Below, piece by piece: positions 24,446 to 34,626 of a stretch of 64,000 nt of DNA. Numbering within the stretch: position 1 is the first letter of the stretch; every line of letters starts with the position of its first letter. Both the position numbers and the translations under genes were made by a program. The stretch covers positions 43,143,314-43,207,313 of the forward strand of contig JBANSL010000003.1 in assembly GCA_037127255.1 (NCBI GenBank), written 5' to 3'. The notes below the pieces were generated by a model that was not told the DNA's origin, searched no databases, and was given only the letters and a program-made list of their open reading frames with translations. The stretch is from Persicaria tinctoria. Its lineage: Eukaryota > Streptophyta > Magnoliopsida > Caryophyllales > Polygonaceae.

Positions 24446-25700
24446 AGAAAAAGAAAGTGTAATGGAAGAGGAACTCACCAAACATTCAGGCAAAATCGAG
24501 CAATTCAAGCAAGAGGTAGTAGTGCAAGTTGTATTGAACCATCCGTGATATTTAATTAAATTCTGGCAGCATCTCCGTTGTCATTTGTCTGTACACAACA
24601 CAAAGAACAAACGCAGACACAAGCCTAACAAATACAAATAATATCACACAACAACCAGGGTCCAATAATCACTAAAAATCAGCAAAAAAACTCCTCAAAA
24701 ACATCAACTCAATAAAATCAGCCCTCTAGATCATGCTCATCCATATTTTATGATGCAATTCATGAAAAATCGATATGGACAGAGAGAGCGTGAGATAAAC
24801 AAAAGAACTCTAGGATAGACAAAGTGATAGAAATCACCGAGCCAAGTAGCAAACACTTCAAACAATTAGTGTATATGACTAAACTTCAAGAGCTAAAGTG
24901 ATCAATTTCAGCAACAAAGATAGTCAAACCACACTCTTAATTCATACAAAAGCATAGTGCTAGCAAAAATATGTATGGTTAGATGCCTCATAGCACATAT
25001 CAACAAACCACCAAGATCTTGAGACTAAAACAAACTCAGCTGATTTCATATATAACAAGGAGATTTCAATCAGCCCATGGAGTAGAATATCACTTCAAAG
25101 TCTCACAATCTAGCTAGGATTAACACCAGTCAAGTAAGCTAAGTCAGGGAAAAAAAAAAGAGTAAAGAGACTCAAGACCAAACAGACTAAATAGAAGCAT
25201 TGTGTGTTACAAGTAGTATAGTCCAGGAGAATGATCAAGAGTCATGGGAATTGCAAAACACAACATAGCAACAAATAAATCAACCCATGCTCATCCATTA
25301 TTTGCAAGTAAAATCTCATAAATTGGTGGACGTAGGGAGCATGAAACAAGCAAGTATCAACCTTTCCAACATAATAAAATCAGCCAAACCAAAATTTGTA
25401 TATCAAGCTGTCATGATTGAGCACAACTAAGACCAGCAGATTAGCACCAGTGCACAAGAAAACAACATCTCAAGATCAGCAAGTCCAATCAAAATCAATA
25501 GAAGGCTTCAACAGACATATCAACAAGCTCAAATTAGTTAGATGACTTGGCTAAATTGCTATGACATTAAGCACATAAGTCAAAATCCAACCCAAGTCGA
25601 AGCAATCTAAACCTCACAATCGACCACTCCAATAATTTAGCAATTTAGACACAGTTCAGCACAAATGAGAATATGATTCTCAGCCCGACAATACAGAAAT
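24446..25700 (-). other. internal non-coding stretch of element F
   Basis: This A-rich stretch has no supported reading frame or RNA gene and no sequence I recognise. On the minus strand it follows the GC-rich captured block. A splice-donor-like CAG-GTATCA near 25716 suggests it could be intron sequence of the captured gene or of the element. Confidence 0.3.
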
Positions 25701-25709
25701 TAACTGTCG

Positions 25710-26300
25710 TGATACCTGCGGATAACGGACGGAACTTGGAATCGAAGGCTTGAAATCAGGGCTCACTGAAAGCAGCAGTGATGTGGTCGAGGCAGCCAGT
25801 GAGGCCTTGATTGTGGTTGTAGCGGTGAAGGTTGAGGGCGAGCGGAGGCGCTGGCGATCGATGATGCTGGAAGCGGGCGCTGAGGTAGGTGCTGGGTGAC
25901 GCTGGTGAGCACTGGTGGCTATCAATTCCGACAGCAAAAGGCTGCGAACAGAGAGAGAAGGGGACGGAAGCGAACTGGGTGGTGGAGTGACGCCGGACAG
26001 GGATCTAGCGAAGGAAGGAGGGGTTGCCGGCGGTGATAGGCAGAGGTGGCGAGAATGAAGGGAGAAGAGGAAAGCGCCTGGATGGGGTGGTGCGAGGGTG
26101 GTTCGCCGGCGATCGGGGCGAAGGAGGAGAGGTGATGAGGTGAGAACCGGGGAAAGAGAAAGAGGGCCAGTGAGGGTTAGGAGAGGCGACGGCCAAGAAG
26201 CGATAGGGTCTTCGGGGAGAGAGAGGAAGAGAAAGACCTGTGTTTTTTTTTTTTTCCGAAAAATCATGGAAAACAGTGACAGAACGCGCGGCCGCGCGCT
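25710..26300 (-). other. GC-rich captured segment in element F
   Basis: Base composition changes abruptly from AT-rich element to GC-rich sequence typical of a plant gene 5' end: CT-rich leader stretches, then a proline/serine-rich frame on the minus strand. The minus strand can be read for 220 codons (26342-25680), but the composition is that of a translated leader and I recognise no domain. It ends in a donor-like CAG-GTATCA. It is probably a transduced host promoter/first-exon region; the function of the source gene is unknown. Confidence 0.4.
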
Positions 26301-26379
26301 ATGAAACACGGGCGTGCATTTTTTTTTTTTTTGAATTAGCACACAATTCTAACTAAAATAAAATAAAATAAAAGAAGAC

Positions 26380-27288
26380 TTACCTTATATTGACTCGAAA
26401 ACGTTTGAACCTTCCCGAATGAATGGTCCATGGCTCGATCCACCCATCCAGTAAAGTCTTTTCGGGACGATATAATTGTGATCCATTGAAGCTCAAACTC
26501 CCGAAAAATGTGCTCTTCTCCTTAGCATCTTGTCCCTTTGTGTGTTCACCGTTATCACCATCTTCGAATAGAAGAAAGAATTCCTCTTGGGATTTGGTGC
26601 ATGGCGGTATGTCAACGAGAACTTCCTTTGAATGGTCATCTATATGCCACTTAGAGAGTAGTCCAGCAAACGTTCCGAATCGTTCCTTAACATTCTCTTG
26701 AACCATCACTTCAGAAAATAGCGATGGTGACATCTATACTCGGGGAACAACCATTCCGGGTTCTTTTCTGGATTCCTCCTCCACAGGATCATCAATCTCA
26801 GACACTTTAGACTCATGTATATGCTCTTCCAGACTTTCCTCAATCTTAAGAGATACGACCGTGCAATCGTCATTGTCACTGTCACTGACATCTGTTTGGT
26901 TTGAGAGGCTCTCTGGAACAGTTTGAGCATTCATGGTAAGTTGAGCAATTCGGGCTTCAATTGCCGCAATCTTAGCGAGTAGCTCCTCCGTTGATAGGTG
27001 TGAATATGGTCCTTGCTCGGGAGAAGGTTGTGGAGGTTGAAACTGAAATCCTGTCGGAACCCTTTCATGAGTGTGATTGCTGTCACAATACTCATCAGAA
27101 TTGCATCTATGGGATATATCATCAGCATCCTCGTAGGTGGGGGCCCACAACACCGGGCATTCAGAGATCATATGCCCAAAACCCCCGCAAAACTCACAAT
27201 GAGCATGGTTCTCATACATCGAGAATTGATTTTCCAAAGTGGTATGACTAGAAGATGAAAAAACATCACAATAAGGAACACAATTCAT
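26380..27288 (-). pseudogene. zinc-knuckle gag-like ORF of element F, with an in-frame TAG
   Basis: The first ATG of the frame is at 27288. A CX2CX4HX4C zinc knuckle (CEFCGGFGHMISEC) lies at about residues 33-46, followed by an acidic middle with a short coiled segment. TAG at 26736-26734 is followed at once by ATG (26733), and the same frame continues to 26380. So either one protein of about 302 residues carries one nonsense change, or there are two adjacent ORFs. The final stop TAA lies inside a consensus splice donor (AAG-GTAAGT, 26386-26378). The Gag capsid core of A and B is missing. The knuckle would bind element RNA. Confidence 0.6.
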
Positions 27289-27394
27289 CTCTACAAGAAC
27301 ACACCTGAAATCACAAAAAGAAAGAAAAAAAAAATCAAAAGCAAAAGAAAGACTTAGCAAACTAGTTTACAGAAACAACCAATACTATCAATAA

Positions 27395-27412
27395 TCCCCG
27401 GCAACGGCGCCA
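27395..27412 (-). promoter_or_regulatory. primer-binding site of element F (tRNA-Asp type)
   Basis: The minus strand reads TGGCGCCGTTGCCGGGGA, a perfect complement of the plant tRNA-Asp 3' end, five bases from the LTR. Confidence 0.9.
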
Positions 27413-27417
27413 AAACT

Positions 27418-28767
27418 TGATGTGGTCTAAACCAACACAAGAATAGTGTAGCCTGAACCAACCTCGCAAGAATACGAGATCAATTGCAGTATACGGATAT
27501 CGATCACGGGGATTATATATGTATCAATTGTTATCTAGAACTAATTAGCTAAGCCAAGAAAGAGGGATTTGATTTTCAACTAAACTAAGAAAAACAAGCA
27601 AAGATTATGAAGAAAATATATATAAGAAGTAATTCCAGGGTTAAGGTTTCCGACGACAATGCCACAAAGAATTCAACCCGATGTTCACTCGAACTTCATC
27701 TTCTTAATATGTCAAATTGAAGGTAAATTATCTAAATTCATCACTACTCAGCTGTCGCATGTTGTAATGATTGTGTCTAAATTAACAAAATCTAGACCCT
27801 TTAAGTTCTTTATAGACCTTAGGAGAAAATCAATTAAACTTTCGTTGTCGCGTTCCGCCTAACCGATTCAAACCTAAGAATCTACGATAATTTATTAATC
27901 CTCAAGAGTCCTCAACAATCATTTAAATGTCACAATAACAATTGTCGATTTCTCAAGTTTAATCCTAGAGTTCCGATGAAACAAATCCTCCTTTCGGGTT
28001 CATGAATTTCATCTATTTATCCAATTTCAATTCGCAGCGGTAGCATCTTGAATCTAAAAAGAATTCTAATCGATTCACATCAATTAGGCTAAGCAACTAG
28101 GATCAAATCAATTCATAAAATTCAGACTAAGTTCAAGCAAACATCGAAATCAAACAATTCGCGACATTGTCGGGTTCACCCTAACCCTAGAACGGAAAAT
28201 TTAGCCAAACATAATATAGAAAGCAATTGAATAAATTAAAGACATGCTTAAAATAAAATGCAAACCAGAAATCTCCGTCTTCAATCCAAAGAGTAATACC
28301 GAAAACAAAGGAAACAAAACTAAACTAAACCTAATCTACCGGCCGAATGAAGTTGGCGGCCAATCTCCAAAGTCCGAACTCTGGCCTCCCCAATCTCATG
28401 TCCATCCGGGTATATATATATAAGATTTTATAAAAATTACAATTTCAGCCCAGAAAATTGAATAATTAAAATCTAACTCAACACCCAATTATAAAGTTAA
28501 TTCCATCAAACAACCCCCAAGTTTAGAAACTTCAACCATTGGCAATTTAGCTCCTCAAGTCCAATCCAATATCCTGTCCACTCCATATTAAAGCTTGAAT
28601 TTCCACAATATCGCTTTCAAAGTGCCTGAAATCAATAAACACTCGGTGTAGACTCCGAAATTGCAAAATAAAGTAAATAAAATATAAAACATGATAAATA
28701 TGCATGGAAATGATCTAAACTAATATGCAAATGCAACCCTTAAATATGACTAAATTAGATATTATCA
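27418..28767 (-). repeat. 5' LTR of element F
   Basis: 1350 bp, nearly identical to 21672-23021. Visible differences are scattered single substitutions, mostly transitions. Confidence 0.92.
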
Positions 28768-29871
28768 GCATCTCTAAATGTTGTGATAGTTATTCAAAGT
28801 CAATGCATTTATATGTTAATGTGAATGAGAATTAAATGATGGGGGCACCTTTTAAGCCAATTTTATCCTCTCTTTACCTACCCTGCATTATCCCTGCTTG
28901 AAGCCAGAACATTAGCCTGAGACTTTTATTATAAACTCCACAAAATTATCCTTAGCCAAATTGAGCCTGACCCCCATTTGGGAATTAAGACTTAGAGCTG
29001 GTTGAAATAATGGTTTGTGGAAGAAATGAGCTTGTGTTTCATTTCAAGTATGAAGGATTGTTGAAATTATTAAGATATGGGTTGGTTTTATATTTTTTAT
29101 CTTGCTATGCATATTATGTAAAAGGATTTTTGGCTCACCCTATAAATGCACTAGTGTTATTTTATGTTATTTTCGTTTCAAAAAAAGAAAAAAAATTCGA
29201 AAAGAAAAAGTACATATGTTTGTGAATAAAGTGCATGAGTCAAATTTACCTTATTTCTTTCATTATTCGCAAGATACATACTTTGAGGGGTTGAGGAAGT
29301 TTCAAAGGTTACATACTTCATTGAGATAAATTGGAGAGTTTGGTTGATGCGTATGATTGAGAGTTATGATTTGGTTGAGTTGTGTTGGAGATTTAGGCGT
29401 CTTGATTCCCGAATTTTATTAAGCACCACATGACCAAATAATTCCATACCTTTATATTTCTTACCAAGCCCCATTACAACCCCGCCGAATGGAATCTTCT
29501 TTGAAGACTTCTATTGAGCGAAGTCCTCCTGATAATTCTTGTTGCATTTGCATAATTGGTTGGGAAGTGGATTCATATTTAAATTGCAATGTTTATGAGA
29601 TTGTATATGGAATTGAGTTGAGAGTTGATCTTCATAGCCTAAACACTTTAAGAGTTTAGTGTAAACACATTATCCCCGTGAGGTTGGATTTATATTGCCT
29701 ATGCCTATGGATCGTTCATATATGTGTGATGGCGTTAAATTCACTTGTCTTACATTGCTACTACTTTAGATGTTGCTTTTGACAAAAGGCGAAGACTTGA
29801 ATGATGTGTTGTAGGTCTTGGTTATTGTTTGGTTATTGCTTGAGGACAAGCAAGTCTAAGTATGGGGTGAT
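28768..29871 (+). other. 3' non-coding module of element B, part 2
   Basis: It resumes B after F. It contains the blocks shared with G and in part with A and F: GCTTGAAGCC and CCTGACCC...GGGAATTA (28900-28990), AGCACCACA (near 29424), CCCCATTACAACCCC (29470-29484), GTGAGGTTGGA (near 29680). It ends with the second hairpin, TTGCTTG-AGGA-CAAGCAA (29835-29852), and TAAGTATGGGGTGATT just before the LTR. A 71-codon frame at 29010-29225 has no recognisable feature. Confidence 0.72.
29835..29871 (+). promoter_or_regulatory. second RGGA hairpin and polypurine tract of element B
   Basis: A 7-bp stem TTGCTTG/CAAGCAA with loop AGGA, three bases, TAAGTATGGGGTGATT, then the LTR at 29872. The position fits the plus-strand primer for reverse transcription. 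The same stem occurs in A (12368-12385), F (23043-23058, 6 bp) and G (58937-58954). Confidence 0.75.
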
Positions 29872-31751
29872 TTGATGTCTCTAAAGTAGCCATGTCTTTA
29901 TGCATATTTTAGTTCCATATTCTATACACTTTGCATATTTCGGGTTGGGAATATGTCGAATTTATGTAGTATATGCTTATTTGTCATAAATGGAGATCTA
30001 CATAAGAAGCAAGGACGGAAGCTTAAGGCAACTCGATATCGACAAATGTTACTCGATATCGACAACCATGTCTAGACACTACACTGATCGAGGAGCCCAT
30101 GTCGAGAAGCTGAAGACGAGCCAACCCGACTCCAACACCTTCCTCGAGATCGAGTACTCAACTCGATGTCGACAAAGCCTCGGAGACAACCCGGAGTCGA
30201 GGAGAGCTTACCCGAGGATGCCGAGGAGAAACTACCCGACCTGGCTAGGCACCCGGACACCACAACTCTAGATCGAGGACTTTCCTCGATGTCGACAAAG
30301 CCGAGCACCTGTCCGAGCATGTCGAGGGGAGTTGCTCGACAACACCAAGAGGCCAAGACGATGAGACAAATCAACTCGAGATCGAGGTATTTCCTCGAGA
30401 TCGAGGACACCCCAAGAGCCTATCCGAGCCCTGTCGAGGACCAGCAACCCGAGACGGCGAGCCAAACCGAAGTCGACGTCCATGTTACTCGAGATCGAGT
30501 AAGTCTACTCGAGATCGAGGAAATCTTCCGGAGACGCGTAACACGTTGTGAGCTGTCCTACTCGGATTGGGATTCCTTGGGGCCGAAGATTGCCGAGTCT
30601 ATCCGATTCTATCAAGTTACATCATGAAGGAGAAGAAGGCTATAAATTTAATTATGTTGTTGCATTTATTTATCTTTAAAGCTTTTAGATATAGATTTAG
30701 ATATCGATAGAGATATTCTATCCTTGAATAGCAAGGAGTAGAAGGCTATAAATAAAGCCCATGGGGCTGATTTTAGGAATCATCTAATCGAATTCAGAAG
30801 GAGAGAAGTAGTTCACAGAGACGGTTTAGGAGTTCAGAGGTTTTAGGGTTGTAGCGTTCAACGAGAGTTGGATCGCCGGGATTGTAAAGTCTTTGAATTT
30901 AGTTTAATGCAAGTTTCTTTTCATCAATCAATGATGTCTGAGGTTGCGATGAAGCGCGAGTAGTCCACCCACTTCTAGGGTTGGGGCGAGCCCGACAATA
31001 GCCCTGCATGTTTGAGGTAAAGATCTGACTTTTATCATATTTTGAGCATCTACTACTTGTTGTGTGTTTATTACCCATCTAATGGAGGTCCATGCTAACA
31101 ACTTGGATTGTAAACATAAAATTGGTAGAGACAATTAGGGTTTCTTGAGAGAGTTGTCTAATTGTTGGAAAAGCCGAAAGCTTAGGCCTTTGATGCGATT
31201 CACATGATTATCTGTTTTATTTCTGCCTTATGCATGCTTGGTCATCGTTGTTGCAAACCCCAATCTTGGAAGTCTTTTACATATAGTTTAGTTCGAAATC
31301 CCAAAGCATTTGTCTTTACTTTCTTTCGTTTCGTTTTAGTTTCTGTCCTTCCTCGAGATCGACTAGCACTCCTCGATCTCGAGTTACTGATCCTTGATCC
31401 AGAATCGTCGTAGCTTCTTTGTGTAGGTGATCGACAAAAGCAAAACCGATGTCGACAACCTTACTCGATCTCGAGTAAATGATACTCGATCTCAACCAAA
31501 ATCGTCGGGAGTTGCTGCTGCGCTGTTCGACTGTCCGATCTCCTGTTGAGTAACTGTACTCGAGATCTAGAACCCCTATTGTCGACTTTCGTGAGATTTA
31601 TCCGCTGCCTAGGATCCGCTGACACGCTTCCTCGTGGATCGATCCTGACTTCCCACTGTTGCATCGGGAGGAAGTCTTGTAATTATTTGCGTGGGCATAA
31701 TCTGGTTTGATTTATATTTTATATTTTAAACTCGATTTCCTCCTTACAACA
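29872..31751 (+). repeat. 3' LTR of element B
   Basis: It runs from TGATGTCTCT to CTTACAACA, 1880 bp. CTTTG follows at 31752-31756. It has an extra TCGAGATCGA-type unit near 30490-30515 relative to the 5' LTR. Confidence 0.9.
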
Positions 31752-32893
31752 CTTTGGTCCCCCATATAGCGATTGGGACCCCCTTCGTAAGCTACCTCTT
31801 CATGAGTTTCTGCCATCCTGACTTGCTTTGTATGTGGGCACTCTATAGTGGTGTGCTGCTGGGGGCCACATTCGATGCAGGGCTGGTTGACAGAAAGATA
31901 CTTGACTTGCTTGAGAAGCTTGTGATTCTGATCTCTATAGTACCACTCCTTGACATCTGGGTCAATCTCCTTAGAAGGCTCATAGAGGAGCATGGATGGG
32001 GCTGGCCTGGCATAGGCGTTCTCGTCATAGTTTGTCGTCACCCCATACCTATTGTCGAAGTTGGTAAGCTTGTCGAGGGTGGCCCATGCGTCAGCTGGTG
32101 GCATTGTTAGATACTCATAATGAGTATATTGGTTGATTCTACCCTTAGCAGCCAGATCATGAGAATTGTAGAAGATCTCCTGAATGACATATGGTGGTTG
32201 CCCATGTGTAGGGCAGGATCGCAGTAGATCCTTGTATCGGTCCCATGATTTTGCTAGAGGCTCCCCAGGGTTCTGCTTGAATGTTGTAATCTTTTGGCGA
32301 AGGAGCGCTGTCTTGGCAGGAGGAAAAAATTTGTTGAGAAATTCCTGCCTTACCTTAGCCCCTGCCGTGAGGGATCGTGGAGGCAGTCCTTCAAGCCACT
32401 TTAATGTTGGACCGGCAAGAGACCAACGACAAGCCTTCATCTTGACATATTCCAAAGTAGTACCTTCAACAAGAGTATGGAACATATCAGAAAAAGTGGT
32501 AATATGTTCAAGAGGGCACTCATTAAACCATCCATAAAAAGCATTATTTTTAATTTCAATGAGGAAGGGAGTGCGAATTTCAAAGTTATTAGCAGGGACT
32601 AGAATCGCCGATTCAGGCACGACGAGAGTCGGGTGCATGTAATCCTCGGCAATGGTAGGGAATTGGGCAAGCTCAGCTTCCGCCTGCCTCCTACGTTCGG
32701 CTTCCTGCTCAGTGCATGCTCTCTCAGCGGCGAGAGCAGTATTTTTGGCTTTTAACTCCGCTTGAAGCCTCTCTATCAGATGTGCTTGTGTTTCTGCGAC
32801 CGCCATGGCTCTTTTTAATTTAGCGTGGACGTGTATAAGGCGTTCCGGATCGTCTAAGGCGTCAAACTCATGTTGTTGACCAGAGCGACGCAT
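31752..32893 (-). pseudogene. N-terminal gag of element A, cut by element B
   Basis: The frame is intact from the ATG at 32893 for about 380 codons until it runs into the B LTR. Order: alanine-rich coiled coil, the Athila-type Gag core with FFPPAKTALL, and the zinc knuckle CIECGPQQHTTIEC. Unlike B, this part has no internal stops. Continuing the frame at 15715 matches the corresponding part of B, which shows that B disrupted a coding gag rather than an already broken one in this part. Confidence 0.85.
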
Positions 32894-32959
32894 ACACCTT
32901 CAAAATCAAAACTTAAAGGCAAACGTGAGATCTAACTACCTAAGGCACGAATGATTGCT

Positions 32960-32977
32960 TCCCCGGCAATGGCACCA
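32960..32977 (-). promoter_or_regulatory. primer-binding site of element A (tRNA-Asp type)
   Basis: The minus strand reads TGGTGCCATTGCCGGGGA, two transitions away from the tRNA-Asp complement. Confidence 0.82.
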
Positions 32978-32980
32978 ATT

Positions 32981-33904
32981 TGTTGTAGGAGGAAATAGAG
33001 TTTAAAATATAATAAAATAGATCAAACCAGATTCGTGCCCACGCAAATAATTATAAGACCTCCTCCGGATGTAGCAGCGGGAAGTCAGGATCAATCCTCG
33101 AGGAAGCGTGTCAGCGGCTCTCAGGCAGCGGAGGACTCTCATGGGCAGAAATCGACTTCAGGTTGCTCAACCTCGACTAGGGTTAGTCGATAGAGGTCAG
33201 GCAAGTCAAATTCGAGAAAGCAGAAGCTACTGGGTTTTTGGTCAATTTCGAGGAAGCAACTCAATCTCGAAGAACTTTTGGTCGAGATCAAGTAAGTGTG
33301 GCCGAGATCGAGTTCATGCAGAGACACAAGCAACAACGTTCTACTTGATCGAGAATGAGTAGTCGACGTCGACCAGATTTGGTCAAAATCGAAGAAGAAC
33401 AGAAACAAAACGAGTGCAAAACTTTGAACTTTAAACAATATATGAAAAAGACTTCCAAGATCGGGGTTTGCAACAACGATAACCAAACATGCATAAGGCA
33501 AGATAAATAACGATAATCATGCAAATCACATCAAAGGATCAATCTTTCGCCTTTTCCAACAATTAGACAACTCCTTCAAGAAACCCTAATTGTATCTACC
33601 GATTTTATGTTTATAATCCAAGTTGTTAGCATGGATCTCCATTGAATGGGTAATAAACACATAAAAGGTAGTAGATGCTCAAAATAAAAGAAAGGTCGGA
33701 TCTTTACCTCAAACACGATGGCTATCGTCGGGCTCGCCCCGACCCTAGAAGTGGGTGAACTACTTGCTCTTCATCATAATTAAAGACATCAATAATAAAA
33801 GGAAATAAACTTGCATTAATAAAACTAAATAGAGCTTACAACCAAAGGAAGTCAATTCCGCTTTCGCCTCACAAACTCCTCTTGGCTTCCACTCTCTCTC
33901 TCTC

Positions 33905-33978
<74 letters not shown>

Positions 33979-34626
33979 CCTCTTCTCCTTCTAGCTTGGA
34001 ATGAATAAAAATCAGCCCTATAGGCTTTATTTATAGACTTCCAATCCTTGCTAATCAAGGAAGGAATATCTATCTAATATCTAAAGATAAAACTTAATAA
34101 AAAGGGACATTTATCTAAAAGGAAATAATTAAATATCTAAATATCTTCATGTCTTCATGTGGTAGGTAAATCCCTCTTCCATGGATAGATCTTGATAAAA
34201 TAGGATAGAATCGGCCTTGCTTCGTGTCCAAGTAACCAACTCGTACTCGGATTAGCCCAGTCGACTCGCGGCCCATGAAGTTTTTGGTCGACTTCGACCA
34301 ACTTGGTCGAGGTCGAGTTGGCTGCTCGATCTCGCCTTCGCTTCGTCTTCTCGAGTTGCGTCTTCTCTTCTTGAGCTCGGTCATTCTTCTGGGTTTGGTC
34401 GATGTCGAGCAATCATGTCGACATCGAGTAAAATGTTACTCGACTTGCTTTCTTCTTCTCCTTTCCTCGATCAGGCTTCTCTTCCTCGAGCTCGGGTGTG
34501 TCTTTGGCTTTTGGGATGTCGAGGAAGAAATTCGACGTCGAGTTGAGTCCTGCTCGAGTTGTCTTCTTCTTTGTTTCTCGACTTGGTGCTGCTATCTGAT
34601 GTAGTCGAAGTCGAGGAAACTTGCTC
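32981..34626 (-). repeat. 5' LTR of element A, outer end replaced
   Basis: It starts TGTTGTAGG beside the primer site and is colinear with 10556-12126. After GGAAACTTGCTC (about 34626) it passes into E LTR sequence instead of the remaining roughly 220 bases of LTR. It is dense in TCGANNTCGA motifs (33120-33390 and 34240-34620). Confidence 0.82.
33894..33976 (+). repeat. (CT)n microsatellite in the A 5' LTR
   Basis: About 80 bases of CT with one CA interruption. The same place in the 3' LTR (near 11465) has only a short CT-rich stretch, so the array expanded after insertion. Confidence 0.9.

Larger units (their letters stand above)
21672..28767 (-). mobile_element. complete Athila-like non-autonomous element F
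   Basis: A 7096-bp minus-strand element with two LTRs of exactly 1350 bp, a perfect GCATC target duplication, a perfect tRNA-Asp-type primer site, a zinc-knuckle gag-like frame, a GC-rich captured segment and the 3' module with twin hairpins. By eye the LTRs differ at about ten positions, all substitutions, which makes F the youngest layer of the nest. No protease, reverse transcriptase or integrase is visible. Confidence 0.93.
15721..31751 (+). mobile_element. complete Athila-like Ty3/gypsy element B (interrupted by F)
   Basis: LTRs are at 15721-17663 and 29872-31751, with a tRNA-Asp-type primer site, one gag-protease frame (17746-20475) and a 3' non-coding module split by element F. Perfect 5-bp target duplications flank it. 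Without F, B is about 8.9 kb. The protease is followed by 3' module, not by reverse transcriptase, so B needs a partner for replication. The close relation of A and B shows one non-autonomous family inserting into its own copy. Confidence 0.92.
10556..34626 (-). mobile_element. Athila-like Ty3/gypsy element A (interrupted by element B)
   Basis: Minus-strand order: 5' LTR 34626-32981 (outer end lost), tRNA-Asp-type primer site, gag 32893-31752, then (after element B at 15721-31751) rest of gag, protease, 3' non-coding module and 3' LTR 12348-10556. Removing B rejoins gag in frame at the duplicated CTTTG. No reverse transcriptase, RNase H or integrase is seen in the roughly 4.6 kb of internal sequence, so A is a gag-protease non-autonomous element. 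The left end interrupts E LTR sequence. The right end is not a natural LTR end but a recombinant junction with E. Confidence 0.85.

Noticed and set aside
25680..26342. 220-codon proline/serine-rich minus-strand frame as a protein gene
   Set aside because: The composition is that of a plant gene leader read through, no domain is seen, and it lies inside element F. I list it only as a captured segment.
31843..32537. Plus-strand frames over the A gag
   Set aside because: They are antisense shadows of the minus-strand gag, which has the recognisable Gag core and zinc knuckle.
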